64,000 nt of DNA from the NCBI GenBank assembly GCA_013398955.1, contig VWPU01014922.1:124001-188000 (forward strand). Reading direction: 5' to 3'. The position numbers and the translations under genes are program-made. The notes beneath the pieces were generated by a model. It was not told the DNA's origin, did not search any database, and saw only the letters and a list, made by a program, of their open reading frames with translations. Every line of letters begins with the position of its first letter. Within the stretch, counting starts at the first letter, position 1. Below are positions 12,371-26,700 of this stretch, one piece after another. This DNA comes from Callaeas wilsoni. Taxonomy: Eukaryota; Chordata; Aves; Passeriformes; Callaeidae.

Positions 12371-14518
12371 GTGAGATACTCCAGGACATCTCCACTGCAG
12401 CAAGATGCCTGTCTTAGATAACTGATTTGAGCCTCCTGTTTCTGGGCATGCTGTATGATTAATATATAAAATGACTGATTAAGCTCCTGGTTTTGTTTTT
12501 GTTTTGTTCTGAGGCCAAGTTGTACAAATCTGTAATTACATCGTCTTCCTCTGGCTGCTAATGGAACTGCTTGTACACGTAATTGCTGTGGGTAAAATGT
12601 ACAGAACTGAGCTCTCCACTCTCTGAGTGCTCTGGCTATGCAGCTGCTCTTCTTGACAGGAACTTTAATAAATTACAGGCCATTCCAAATTTGTCTTGTT
12701 CACAATATTAAAGAAACAAAGCGACACAACTGTTAAAGCCGATAACTGAAAATGAGCATGTGTATTTTTGCACAGAAGGCTTTGCACTTTAGGGATTGTA
12801 AAATCTTCTGTCAATTCTGGCAGCATACAATTTGTGAAGGAAGCAAAAGACTAGATTATATAGCATCTCTTTCTGAGACCAGATTTATGTTTTGTGTGCC
12901 AGAACTACATTAAGCAAATCCTCTTCTTCCTTCTAAAGGAGCTAGCCAGCTTGTAGCTCTCAAGAATTTTCTTTTTTCTGGGATAAACATTACTTTGAAA
13001 ACTTTTCCGTGCACCTGGGTGCTGACCAAAGGCAACAAATAACGGAACAGGAAACGATAATTCAATTCTTTACAATATAGAAAGCTTTGCAGATGACCTA
13101 AGCAGCTTTTTAAAGAGGTTGCTTTGGTTTTTTGGCTCCTGGAAATGGAAAATCTGTCTCTTTTATTGTATTCTGTGTACATTTAATCAGTTTGTAATCC
13201 TCTCCTTAGTTCTGTGCCTACACTGCTTTTCCTTCTAGTTCAGAGAACAAGACAGAAAACGAGGCTAGAGCATTCCCAATGAGATGGCTTTTGAACACAC
13301 AAAAGTTGCAAACTGAACTGGTGGCATGGCTTTAGATGCTGAGGATTTAGAGTATAAGAGGGACGTCGCTGTTATTCCGTAAGGATTTCCTGGCTTGAGA
13401 TGAGTATTGGTAGCAGCTGTGGTATATAATAGCTTTATCATGAATGCTGCTTTCCCCCCCATATCTACAGTTAATTATCCATTTTGTTAATATTTTTCCA
13501 AGTCTCATTTAAGGTTTTGTTTCAACATAATATGAAGAGCTGAAACGTGTGCCAAACCTCAGACCTGAGGACAGACTGGATTGCCCTGTAGGTTCCTGGC
13601 TCCTTTCCTTTGACCTTGCTTGAGAAAGCACACAGGCAGCAAAGTGGCTTCTGGCACTGGTTGTTGGGTCATGGGAGGAAGCCAGTTCCTCCAGTACACC
13701 AGGTATATGCAATTCCTTGGAAGTGCATCCTGTACAATAATATATAGAAACACATCTCAAAGAAAAGGCATGAAAAGAAAATTATTCATTTACTGTGGCA
13801 GTGATTTTTATACTTTTTTTTTTTTTTCCCCTGGTTGGATGGGTCCTGGATATTTCCAGGTTTGTGAGCTCTGCAACTGGCACCAATGGCCAGGTCCCTG
13901 TATCAAAAGACAAGTTAAAGTTCAAGGGACCTTTTGGCATCATACCAGTTATGATTCTTCAAGCAGTTTAATACAGTGTTTCTTTCTGATATTTATAGAT
14001 ATTATCAATTCATGTGTGCCTCTCTGGAGAGAAAGAACTGAACTGAAATTTTCTGTCATTCTGTCAAAAATGACTGAACAAAACAGGAACAAAAATCTAC
14101 ATTCTGCCTTCAGGACCCCTTTCAGTTTCTACATAGTAGATACATTATGATCCAGTTCTCCAGAAGCTTTATCTTTTTTAATCCATCCAATAATCCAATC
14201 TAGAAAATTTCACTTTTAAACATACATTGGTAAATATTTGCTAAATATAATAATTAATATTTTTTGTATTTCTGTGAAAGAGGTATAAAATGCAAAAATC
14301 CAAATCTGTTGGAGTGAGTAGATCTTTAAATCAGGTACTTTTGTACAAGACAGAAGGCTCCAGCACAAGACATCTCTTCTGTCCTGAGATGGCAATTTTT
14401 TGTCCGGTATAGTTGGCTCCACAGAGTCAAATGCATCACTAGATTAAACTTTGAAGGGGATAATTATTCTTTTCTCTTGGAAGTGGAATTAGACTAGTTA
14501 TTATAGTTATAATGCATC

Positions 14519-14536
14519 TTTTTTTTTTTTTTTTTT
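14519..14536 (+). repeat. Poly-T tract, 18 T
   Basis: An uninterrupted run of 18 T, the longest mononucleotide run noted. No transposon body is recognisable next to it. Confidence 0.95.
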
Positions 14537-15089
14537 GCAAATAGCTCTTTTTTGAGGTGGTCTGAGCTTAAAACGTGGAATCTCTCATCCTTTATTGAGG
14601 CTGAAAACATGTTCACAGTGGTTTAAAATAACGTTGATAATAATTTATTGCTTAGCTGTAAGAGGAAATTTAACTTTGTTAAAAGGAACATAAATGGGAA
14701 GTTTATATGTTCATTTCTTTTCCTTGTGAATTTTTACATATATGATTTCTGTTCCTCCTTCTCTGCCAGTGCTTTACTACCTGCTCCTCTCTGAAAAGAT
14801 GAGTCAATTGCCTTAATTATGTGCATGAAGAAACTACAGAATCATGAATTAATATGCTTGTTTTCATAGCTAGGCATCCTGGTTCTTACTCCTTTCTGGT
14901 GTCCTGGTCCGAGAGTCCGAGAGGCGGATTATCAAATCAGTAAGGCCAGGAACTGGGAGCAGACTGTGGTTTGTTGTTGGGCTGCTGAGAGTTCTCCTGA
15001 CAAAGCAGACATTCAGGAATTGGCTGATCTATGTTACGTCAGCTGAGCAGAGGTCTAGTGCACTCAGTGATGTAGAGCAGCAGAGCAGC

Positions 15090-15115
15090 CCTTATCAGAT
15101 GGTCCTTATCAGATG
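15090..15115 (+). repeat. Short tandem duplication CCTTATCAGATG
   Basis: Two perfect 12-base copies at 15090-15101 and 15104-15115, separated by GT, forming a 14-base period. Confidence 0.9.
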
Positions 15116-18100
15116 ATGTGTGTGAGAATCAGCTGCTGAAGACACTAAGCGGTTCTGTCATGTATCTCTCTGAACATTCAGAAAAAAGTAAAGCAACTGC
15201 AAAAGGCTTCCACTGTTCTGTGCTGTATTGATAAGAGTTTTTTGGCAACATACAGGCTTACTTTTCATAAGGAAGTGCCAACTACTCAAACCCAAAAGCT
15301 TTTCTGATACTGTACAGTTTTCTGTGAAATTTTGTTTTGAGAAAAACATCCATACTCATAGCCTACTTAATAATATCTATATTATTTGGAAATAGCTTTT
15401 TTGTTTTCTTCCTGGGATATATATTGAAAGGTCTGCAAAGTTTTTGTGCTTTTGTTTTCTGTATTAAGTTATATGAATGCCTTTAGCCTTAATTGTAAAC
15501 ATAAATGTCAAATACTACGGTTATGTCAAATCTGAATGTGGAATGGAACAGGTAACTTTAGGAGAACCAGTGTAACATTAGTACCAAATCAGACATTATC
15601 ATTTTAAATTTTAGAAAGATAGCAAAATCTAGTACCTAAATAAAAGTAGTCCAGTTCTATAGGAGGCTGCTGTAAATGTTCTTACAAATCACATAATTAC
15701 ATTGTGTAATCCAACAGTAGAGTAACTGCTGAGAATTTTTGTTATTATTAGAGAAAACACAACACCATTAATCCATCTTACAGCAGCGTTTATCTTTTTA
15801 ATAATTATGAGCAGCTAGTTAAATGCAATGACAGGTCTAATAAATAGAAAATCTGTAAGCACCATGACTAGGATTATCATGATATGTTTATCTTATTTTC
15901 TTTTTAAAATTCAAAATGTCTAAAAGGTCTGAAAAACCTCTTAACTGACTTTTATGGAGCTCCTATAATCCTATTTATAAAAGAAAAGTTTCCAAGTTCA
16001 TTCACTGATGTAGGTCTGCAAAATACTGTTTTAAGTTTTTTCTGTTTAAATAAGATTTATGAGACAATATGTTTTGGAAAAGTGCCACACTTGTACAAAT
16101 GTGGGATTGGGAAGTGCTGACAAGATTCAGAAAGGCAACTCAAAACCAACCTTATTTATCACAAGAAGACATTGGAGCAAATCTAAAGAAAAAGTAATTA
16201 TAATTTCCAAAGCAGATCTAGGCTTAACATGTGTTAAATCTACACTGTTGTAAGGGATGCTACTGAAAAACACAGCGAGGCTTAAGGTAGCATTTATTCC
16301 ACCACCAATGAAAGGAAAATTTGGATTGCTTTATGAGACATCTAAAACTGGTAGTTAAAGACTTTTTTTTTAAACTTTCTGCTAGTAGATAGCTGTTGGA
16401 GTTAAATGGTGGATGCATTAAAAGATTAGAGAATCAAATAATTATTTTGTTAAAGGTTATGTGTTTTCCTCTTAGAATATTTCATGTCATTTCAAAATCA
16501 TCCCGGCACGTACCAAATTTAGAACTTGGAGCTTGAAAGAGGCTATCCAGCATTTCAACAGAAACCAACTATCCTGATCAAGTTGGTTCTTGGTATGTAT
16601 GAGGAAAGGGAAGGTTCTTCCCCACGAAGTTTAGTCACAAGTTCCAACAGTCTGGATATGTAGATGTGGATATAGTAAGAGACAGCTTGGTACTTGTGTT
16701 GTTGGAGAAATACTTGTATAATGAATCCTTCCTCTGTGCGTGGGAGAGCTGTTGTGTCTTGCAAGTCCCAGAGTCCTGCCTTACTGACACCAGTCACTTG
16801 GCTCAGCTGCTTTAGGTATTTTCAGGACTGAAATGTTTCTGAAGAGCACTGCAAATTAATTTAGTGCATTTGAAGCACGAACTGTGCGTCACTGGTGACA
16901 GCAGTAAAATATCCTTCATGAACTGTTAACCCATGCATCTTTGTCATATGCGTGAGGTACTAATGAATTTCTGAGCTACTCTTACCTGTCTTCATAACTG
17001 CAGTTGTTAATGGCTTTGTAATGAAACTTTGAATATAAAAATATCAGTGCAAATACTCTTCGCTTAAAAACCACTCATTTTGTTTTTTCATGCCATTATA
17101 GCAAAATGTGTTAGAAAGCACGTGCTCATGTAAACTAATTGAACACCTCTGTGTTCTGTGAGATTCATGCCACCTAAAATTCTGATGTGTGATGCCTAAC
17201 ATTGTTACTGGCATCAGCATTATATTTTTGAGTGGTGAGGATCTGGGAAACAGTGCCTTCAGTCTTAGAGTACACGTGATTCATATTTACGTGCTTTCTA
17301 TTAATTAACTACTGAAAAAAATACCTGTATCATTGTTAGAGCTGGACTCACAAGACTCATCTGCAGCAAGTTGCCCTGCCTAGTAACTCGACTCCTATAT
17401 ACTTTCAAGGGTGTTTCTTTCATATTGTAGATAAATATGGGGAAAAAATTGATCAAAGAGTAGGTATAAACTTAAACTGAAGCTGTGTATTAATAAAATT
17501 CCTCGCTATGGAGCTATACAGCTATGTGTAATATATTTTGTAGGTGAAAGGCAAGGTGAGTGAAAATGCCCTCTTAATGATGTTCCTCTTCAGGTCACCA
17601 CTTTGGCACACCTGTGTGAGGGCAGAGAGTTGAATGGCAGGAAAAAACCTCAGCCCAACATCAAGAAATGAAAATAGAAAAGACCACCAGGCTCAGATTA
17701 GATCAAAAGTGTCAAGAAACACAAGTGAGGAAGGCCTATAGGGGCAAAGTCGGTATTTCCCATGCCTGGCCCGAGGATTGAAGGGAATGCTAAAGAGGTT
17801 AAGGAGCATGACTGGAATGTGCAAACGGAGAGCGGGCATCCATGAGCCCTGGCAGGAACATATAGAGAGAGCAAGGAAGTGCCTGTGCCTCATCAGAGCT
17901 GGAGGCAACTGGGAATGAATGGAAAGATAAATGGCAAAGCAGATGAAAAGATACAGGTTTTGTTGCTGTAATCTTTGCACTTGTATTTATGTGTCCTTGG
18001 GATAAATGGAACAATAAGCATTGGTGTTTAAAAAAAGAGTCCATCTCTTAACAACTTTCATAGGCTTCTCTAGAAAAGGGACTGTAGGTGCACAGTGCAG

Positions 18101-21100
18101 TTAGACTTGTGAGGTCGATGTAATTAATGAAAAAGAATCACGGGCTGGATGTTGAGCCTTAAAACATTAGGACAATCTGGACTGTAATCATAGAAGATAA
18201 ATCACTGGGGTAAAAGTCATAAATCCACCTAATGAAAGGAATTATTCACATGATTAAATTGTATGTTGTCGTATTTGGGGGTTCACATCCTGTGTAATCA
18301 AATATGTATCTGCATGTCAAGCTATTCTGCCTCTGAATGAAATTAATTAATTCCTCCTACTGCAAAAATAATTCAAATCTATGTCAGACAACTAGATAGC
18401 ATAAATGAGGTCTTGAAAGTTTAGTAAATTTTAATGTCATTTCTGTAAGCATGTTTGTGGTGGAGGTGCCAAGATCTCTTTTTTCAGTATATCAGAATCT
18501 AGCAGAGTCCTTGTGGTTGAGTAAGAGCAGAAATTAATTAGATTTTATTTTGATTAATCTTCTTTAAGAATTATTGTCATTTCTGAGATAATTTTGATAA
18601 GGTTTATTTCTTTGTACTGTAAGAATATTTTACTCCGGTGTTTTGTGTTCTTTTAATGGTGCTACAATTTGAATTTTAGTAACGGTATTCCAGAAAAGAG
18701 TCTGAGATTAACTTTTAACTAATTCTGAGATTAAACTAAGTACAGCGGTGTGACCTCAAAATAATAGTTGTAGTAAATGAAAATCCTTAGAGTCGAAAAC
18801 AGTTATTTAATGGCAAAGCATACTTTCAATTACTCCCTGGATTAACTTCACGTTAAATCCGATTCACCATAATACCAATACCTTTCTTTAATACCTGACC
18901 TAGGATTTACAGGAGGAAAATTATTACATCATTTTTAACTTACATTTCTTCTTCATGTAAAATACAATAACATGTATCCAACAGTAGAACATTAGCAGGA
19001 TTTTAAGATATAGGCTGATGTATGCAGAGTTCACATTTGTCAGACAGCAAATTTCAAAGTTAAAGAAAACTGAAGATTAATAGAAAATATATGCAAAATA
19101 CCACAAGTCCTTTGATCTCCAAACAGTTATGCCATGAATCATATCTTTTTCTTTGGGTGCTCATATGCCTGCTTTTTTGTTACTGTTAGCTGCTCCTGCA
19201 TATCTCACTTTAATTGAATGTTACTGGGTCTTGAGCAAGTTTCTTCATAAAAATACATAAACATTTTTGCTAGTGTAGTTACTGTATGAAATGCCAGTGT
19301 CTATACTTTGTCATGTTCACATTTCCTTCATGTTCCTTGTTTTTTTTTATTTTAGAGGAGGTTTTCACCTGACTTTTTGCATACTCTTAATTAATCAGAC
19401 ATTTCAACACAGCTTTCCTAAAAAGGAAGCAAATACATATTTTAACAACTGTTGCATCTGCCTTAAATCTTAAAGAGATAGATTTAGACCTCTTCATTGC
19501 TTGATCCCATGGCCCCATGGGGAGTGCACTTTTTCTACTTCAATGTAGATAATTGATTTATACATGGGAATACTGCTAATAAGTTTGGTGCTACGAAGTT
19601 TTTAATAATCTGGACCAAAGTTTTTGGGTATATATTTAACTTTCATTTGAGTGTTTTACTGTCGCTTCGCTTTTCTGATTTTGTTTTAGGTGTATCCTCT
19701 CAGTCGTAAGAAAAGTGGTTTTTTTTTTTTTTCCTCTTTCTTTGCATGTATCACTGCACAAAATGCAAATCTCTGGTCACCGTTGACACTAAAATCTCTC
19801 ACACATTTTTTGGAATTGTGTCCTTGAATCTTTAAATCAATTTAAAAACCACAGAGTCCACAGAAATGAATATTGCTTACAACTGAATCTCTAGTCATCA
19901 ATAATCATGAAATATGGCATTAAGAAAACCTCAAACCCCACAGAAATGAGCTGAGATATACATAAAATGGCTTAGAAGGCTCACATGCTACTAAGGTCAG
20001 GCACAGGGAATATACTGACCAGTGCATAGGAGATGGCCAGGCCCTGCCCCGCGGGGTCAAGCCCAGCAGCCACTGTCATTTGCTGACCTAGGAAGGAGCG
20101 GTGGCTGACGGAAAAGGTGATATCCATCCGATTCATCATCATTTGCACATTATCTTTCCAGAGTGAAATTGCAGGAAGGCTGTAAACATTCTCACTAACT
20201 CTGAGCTATTACTTGTGAGATTTGCTTGGCTAAGGCATACATGTGAGCCCACATTCACCAGATCCAAACAGTTAATGAGTATTGCAATTTCCTTTTCTCC
20301 ATCATCCATTCAAGAACATCCTGCATTGCATACTCATGACATCATGTAGGTATCTGCGGGTGAAAGCAATGTATTGGTGGGAGACTACTGAACAAGGCAC
20401 TTTCCGATTTGCATTAATTTTAGGAAATTTAACTGCTGTAGACTTTGCTATATTATTTCTCCATGGTCTTTTTTCAAGCGCTCCCTTGTGATCAGTGTCT
20501 GGACTGCTTGCTACTGTATTAAAACTGGTCTGTTCTCCTTGAGAAAGGCTTACTTCTCTGACTAAATTTGTTTTAGAGTAAAGTGAATAACTTGATTTCA
20601 AAACTGAGAATTCCAATAAAAAATATGCTGCAGTAAAGGATCTGAAAAGAAATGAAATATAAAACAATGTAATGAGAATATGACAGGCAAATCACTGTAT
20701 GTAATTACACTTTCTAAGAAACTGTTTTCTTGCCTATTATGGTTTTATATATACAGGCTTCTTTCTTACTAAGTGTGTAAACAAACACAATATTGAGTCA
20801 AGAGCTGAACTTTCTATTTTGAAATTAAAACGTAACCAGGTTGTTAACTTGAAAGGAATGGCAATGCTTTACAGAGAAGCTGAAGGACAGTGATTCATTC
20901 ATTAAGCTATGAAAAATGAAGCAAAATTTTGGAGTTATGTTAGTCATGACTGTGAGTTGAACCTTTCGGGTTAGATTTCACATCACTAGAGAAGAACATT
21001 TAGGGATGTTGTACTGTCATCACTTTGGAGAAGTCACATTTTAATTTCTGTGTCCTCAAAAGAGACACGTATTAAGGACAGAATCTTATGTTATTAGAAG

Positions 21101-21322
21101 GTGGGATTCAAATTTTCTTATACACATATTCTTGCTAGAGGCCCAGTAATTTTCCAACTGAAAGCTCTTTCTGGTAAACAGGACATTTTCAAGCCATTTC
21201 ACAAGTAGTTAAACATAGCTGGATGTATTCTGTGGTTAATTTTGAGATATTTTTAGGACTTTGTTTAGAAAGTAATGGGGCAGTGTATCATTTAGCAACT
21301 AAGAAAGATGGTTCATGTTATT

Positions 21323-21359
21323 CTGATCATGAATATTCTATGAATATTGTCATGATCAG
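21323..21359. repeat. Inverted repeat, 16-bp stem with 2-nt bulge
   Basis: Left arm CTGATCATGAATATTC (21323-21338), three-base loop, right arm GAATATT-GT-CATGATCAG (21342-21359). All 16 arm positions pair, with GT as a bulge. Too short for a microRNA precursor and not a known transposon end. Confidence 0.85.
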
Positions 21360-23645
21360 TTTGAGAACTAGGTTCTGAATTTTCAATTTAATCTGCTTAT
21401 AATATGTGTAGTGTATATAAAGAGGAAAATTTCTCTATGTCTGCTAGATTTCCTCAGTTTAAACAAAACAAGACAAAAGTAACGCTTTTACTGATAGATT
21501 CTGGACTACACCTTCTGAGAGATGCTCCATGTCAAACCTGGAAGACCAACAAATTGGAAGCCATGAAAATATTGTCCCTTTTTAGCCAATAGGTTGATAA
21601 TCAGGTTGGTTTAATAGCATATTTTCATATCAGGCAAGACAAAGTGATTAGCAGTTGAGGTTAGTACATCTTATTGAACCAGAGGAGTTAAAGTGCTTTG
21701 TGGGGTGTGTAAGAACACGATCTCATCGAAGTCCTGAGCACAGTATGGAAAACACGGGCAGTTCTGTGGTAAGGACAGCAGCCTGTCCCTTCTTGGAGTC
21801 CTCTAGGTTAGAGCAGGGCTGCACTTCGCAGCCTTGTAGGAGAAACTCTTATCTTTTGTGTGATTTAAGGCACAAAATCTGCAAGAACTGAGGAATGGCC
21901 TCTAATCCAATCTACCTTCCAGGCCTACAAACCTGAATCCTTTACACTGAAGTGCCAGACACTTTGCTGGGTGAGGAAAATGGCAGCTGTATACCAACAT
22001 TGGCCACAAATGATATTTTATTTGGTTTGCTACACTTCCTGTCACAACTGTTTCCGGATCAAAAACCAGTAGGCATATAGACCATATATACTATCTGCTT
22101 GATAGTGGATTTAATGTGATATTGTTCAGGAATGACTTTTTTGGAAATATTTTTCCTGATGAGTTCCAGGGTCTTTTATCTGACTAAGTCAACTAATCCT
22201 GAAGTATTCAAAGATGGAGCTATTCAAGGACAGTGAATTTCACTTTCTTATCTCACCCTAATTCAAATCTAGTTTCCCATGTACAAATCCTAAATCAGGG
22301 TCTCATGTAAATAAGAATGGCCATGTTACATTTCATCCTATTTATGACCATTCTTAAAGAATGTAGGGAAAAAGTTCACCCGCTTGATTCTTTCCTCTTT
22401 TAAACATTTATATAGCTCTCAAATGTTTAAACTAATCTGATGTTCTACTTCTCATTATCAAGACCTGCTTTGAAGTACTTTATTTGGCAATTCTTCAGCA
22501 GAACATTTATTTTTAACAATTCCAAATGCCAGAAGTTAGTTTCACACATAACATAAAGTGCTGAATTCTAGCATCTCCTATTTTTTTCCCCTACATTTTA
22601 ATTGCAGTATTGCGGTTTTAAATAAAAACTCTATTCATATTTTTACGTTTCCATATACATTACATGTACTTTATTCTTTCTTCAGAACCACTGAGATGGT
22701 AATGATTTTACAGCAAAATTGTACTGTAATTACTACAGCTGTTGTGCTAAAGCATTTATGTCTTGCTCTGTCTTTTGAATGAAAAATTCTTTTAGTGAAA
22801 ATAGATTTGTTGAAGCTGTTAATTATTCAGTAGAAAAGACATCTCAATTAAGGTGGTGGTATTTTTCCTACAATAGTTTAGGCAGACAAAGATAACGCAT
22901 AAATTATTTTATGCCATAGTCTGTAATAGTTCATAATGCAAATATTTGGGATTTTTACATTTCACAATTTTATCCCAAAAATACAGATCTGTACTTTGTT
23001 CCTCAGAACCCATGATACACATTAAAAATAAAATTCAAGATAAATTGGCTCTGTCATCCCATCTGGAAGGTGTGATTATATATTAGAAGTGAAACTTTTA
23101 TACTTTGGTGCTTCAAGTATTTAAGTTTAATTATAAGTAGGAAAATAGGACTTCAAAATCCAATGAAAAGCGAGAGCTTGGCTCAAAATAGGATTATCGT
23201 GGTGATTATGTTGATCTGTTAGGCCAGCTGAACCAACTAGCCTGATTTCATCTGATAGCACAACTGTACATGCATGGACCCTCATCTAATTGTGTGGAAA
23301 GACTTCAGCAGAACTGATGTAAAGTCTCTCGAAGGTAAACTAGATTGTTTTGACAGTGTCAGGTTGAAGACATATTATTACCCATAGTCTTGTGCTATCA
23401 GATATGGGGATGGGTGGGGCAATTTTTCCAAGGAAAAAGGAGATGGAATGGATCACAGAGCGATTGCTGGGGCACCACATCTGACCATGCTCTTAGACCG
23501 AATATAGGGGACTGCCATTTCAAAAAACTCCTCTGTAATGCATTCTTATACAGGCCTTTAGGTAACCTCCGTTCACTTAATACATTATCAGCTGCCAGTT
23601 GTGTGTGTGTTGAGAGAAAGTTGGCAAGAAACAACTGCACACGGT

Positions 23646-23735
23646 ACTTGGTGCTATGGTTTAGTTGACAATGCGGTGTTTGACCTAAGGTTGGACTTGA
23701 TGATCTTCCAGCCTTAATGATTCTCTGATTCTGTC
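23646..23735 (+). mobile_element. CR1 LINE 3' end fragment
   Basis: ATGGTTTAGTTGACAATGCG, GGTTGGACTTGATGATCTTC and a degenerate tail TGATTCTCTGATTCTGT are a plus-strand CR1 3' end. The segment between the GATGATCTT block and the tail has a deletion of the usual GGTCTTTTCCAACC. Confidence 0.88.
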
Positions 23736-26700
23736 ACATACTAAGCAACAAAATGGAGCTATATTTGATGCTCTGTCCAAGGAAGTCAGCAGGTCATAAA
23801 CAAATATGAAATAATTTATAAAAAGTCACAGAGGACTGAGATTACTTACCAGGACACAGATTCTACAGTTACAAGTTTTTGCTGTCTCAAAGAATCCGTA
23901 ACTATTATATTAAGCAACAAATTTAAGTGTTACCAGAAATGTTAACTGTTACGGTTTAGCCACATTTTTAAAAGTTGACCTGTGGTTTGCAGCAAGGAAA
24001 TTCTGTCCTGGTTCTAATTTCTATCTCAGGAAAATGAAAATATTAACTATATACAGATTATATAGTATTTACTGTAGTTTGATTCCACAGAGAAATCATA
24101 GAACAAACTGTCATTATTTTAATGTTCCTGTATTATTTGCTCATATGTGATTTTATCTAGTAGAGGAAAGTGCTGTCATAGTCGAAGATACTTTGGTCAT
24201 GTTTGAAGATTCTTTAATCATTGGGCAATGACATTATTTTAGTGCTGAACACTTACCAGTCTTCTCTCCTTAATGACTGCAGAAATTACACCAAAAAGGC
24301 TTTCAAAAGCAATGACAGCAATATGTTTTCTTAGTATTAGCCTAGAAAGTATTTTCAGTACAAAGTTACCAGTTCTGGTTAATGCAGTTTTAAATGAAAG
24401 AACTTCAGTTAGCTTTTTATATGATAGCTTGTTCTTAATATTTCTAGAAGGACTTAGTACCTCTTTCCATGCCCTTTTCAAAGGACGACTATCAACATTT
24501 GTCAACCCACATTTTCTGATCCCAAGAACTGAAAGAGATAATCTGCCTTTCAGCAGCTTTGATCACTGTGCTCAAAGCTGCTGTCTGCAGGAAAAGTAAA
24601 GCCTTTTAAAGCACTATAGGAAATAATGGCTTTGTGCCTTTTCTGTGTGCTTACCACATTAGCTCCAACAAGTTAAACATACCAAAGGTGTGGCATCATC
24701 TCCAAGCACGATTTTTGATAGATGATGAGTTTACATTTGTTTTCCCAGCTTGTCGATAGTGAATTCAGCTAGTTCATGATGAAGACTTGGAGATATCTTG
24801 TAGTATTTGGCAACTTCAAGATGAAATAGCTTTAGCTAGGACTCTATGTAATGTATAGAGATTTCAGGAAAACCTTGTGGATTAATTTCAATCTTCAGAC
24901 AAAAATAAATATTCAGCAAAAGCCATTAGAAGAATAATTTGCATTTTCTGAATCACACCTATGTATTTTTATTGTCTTTGATTTCATGGATTGATTGTGA
25001 AATGGGAATGTCAGACAATGCAAATGGACACTGAGACAATAGAAAGAGTTGTAGTGTTTAGGGTAAGGAGACTAGTTGACTTGTTGGATCTAACAGAAGA
25101 CTGATAAAATACCCAAATGTTTGTACATGCTAAGTAATCTGAAGTTTGAAGATTTTTCATTAAACTTTAAACCGGAAAGAAATTGAATAGGAGAACCAAA
25201 TTGTTATTAATGGTGGTTCTTTAGCAGAAGTGAGAGAAAAGTTTGAACGACACTTAAAGCTTGGCTAAGTTCATTCTGTAGTTTGGGTGTGCACAAAGGA
25301 AGGTCAGAGAAATTTAAATGTGTGAGAATTCGTGATCATGACATGTATTAAATCTAATGGAGAAAGTGACTTTTGGGAAAGGATGAGTAACTTGGGGAGG
25401 CGTGAGAGACAGCAGGGAAGAGCAGCAGTAACAGGATCCCAGACGAGCCTCCTCCTCTGGGGTGTCTCTCCAGTGTAGCCGGTGAAGATGATGAAGGATG
25501 GTGAAAAGTTACAGGGCTGCAAATAGCAGACCTTTAGCATCATTGAGGTCAAGACACCATGGCTTCTCATGCACTTGAAATTTGTTTTATTAGGTTTATT
25601 GAGAATTATGCAAAAATTAAGAAATGCTTTTGAGACCTTGAATTGGTTTATGGTTTCGGGTGGAAGCCTGATAAAACTCCGTGGTATTCTGTGATTTCAG
25701 CTGGGTGCTAAAGCAAATGTAGGAATTTTGACTAAATTTTTAAACACACTTGTTTAATCTGTTACTAAATGAGAGACAGAAGATAATACTTATGCAGTAT
25801 TAGAGTGGTAAATATTAAATTTATAGGATAAGGTAAAATGCATTGAAGCCTAATAGAGAATTCCTGCCTGAAGGAAAACCACTTCATCTTGCATAAAAAT
25901 AATCAATATTTGAACAACCAAGGCAATTATATCACTATGAAAAAGCAGAGTATTATCTTTAAGAAAATGTAAAATTTAGCATTGCTATATAGCTGCACAA
26001 CTTCTATTTTAATTCTTCAATATGGGATTGAAGATTTGGTATATCAAAATGTTGTCTGAATTACCAGCGCATTCAATATTTATTTTCTAATGACTGAATC
26101 ATTATTACAGATCAATGTGTACCACTTATATGCTTAAAATAATCATGAAATACATGTGATTCATGAAACCCTTAGCAACCACACGGCTTCCTGTGCATAT
26201 GCTTAGACACAGCAGTGACTGGGAAGCAACTTCATAAAACACATTTGCAGCACTGAAAATGTGATGTATCTTTCTTGTGTTTCTCCTCAAAAGAGTTTAT
26301 TGAGAGCACCTCTAATTAGAAGAAATATTAGGTAACTGCATTTGGAGATGCATTTCTTATGATTTCAAGGAACTGAAACACACATTAAAGTCTGAGTCAA
26401 GAGCTGCCAGTTCTAACCCTTGCTCCCCATTGATATCTTGGCCTTGCCTTGCTGGGCAAAATATTCCCATATCAGCTTGTTTTTCCCAGATATAATGAAA
26501 AATACCTTGCAGTAAAGGTTAGCCATTTTAAAGCTATGGTAATTGACCACTTTGTAACTGCAGGTAGGAGCAGGGAAACAGGAGTGGCAACCCAAAGGGA
26601 TCACTCCTGAATCTTTGCTACCATATTGTGTATATTTCTTCAGCATCTCTCACCCATTTGTATTTGTTGGAGGAAATGATGTATTTAAACAAGGATTTAT

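Larger units (their letters stand above)
12371..23645. other. Non-coding, upstream or intronic
   Basis: Contains only low-complexity tracts, a short tandem duplication and a palindrome. Small GC-richer patches at about 13560-13720, 17600-17900 and 20030-20110 carry no recognised product. Confidence 0.6.

Noticed and set aside
20302..20667. 121-codon minus-strand open frame
   Set aside because: No recognised motif, low-complexity hydrophobic start, overlaps unrelated frames on the other strand.
24239..24599. Overlapping 88-codon (-) and 108-codon (+) frames
   Set aside because: Neither translation is recognised, no poly-A or splice signals support a gene, and frames of this size are common in this window.
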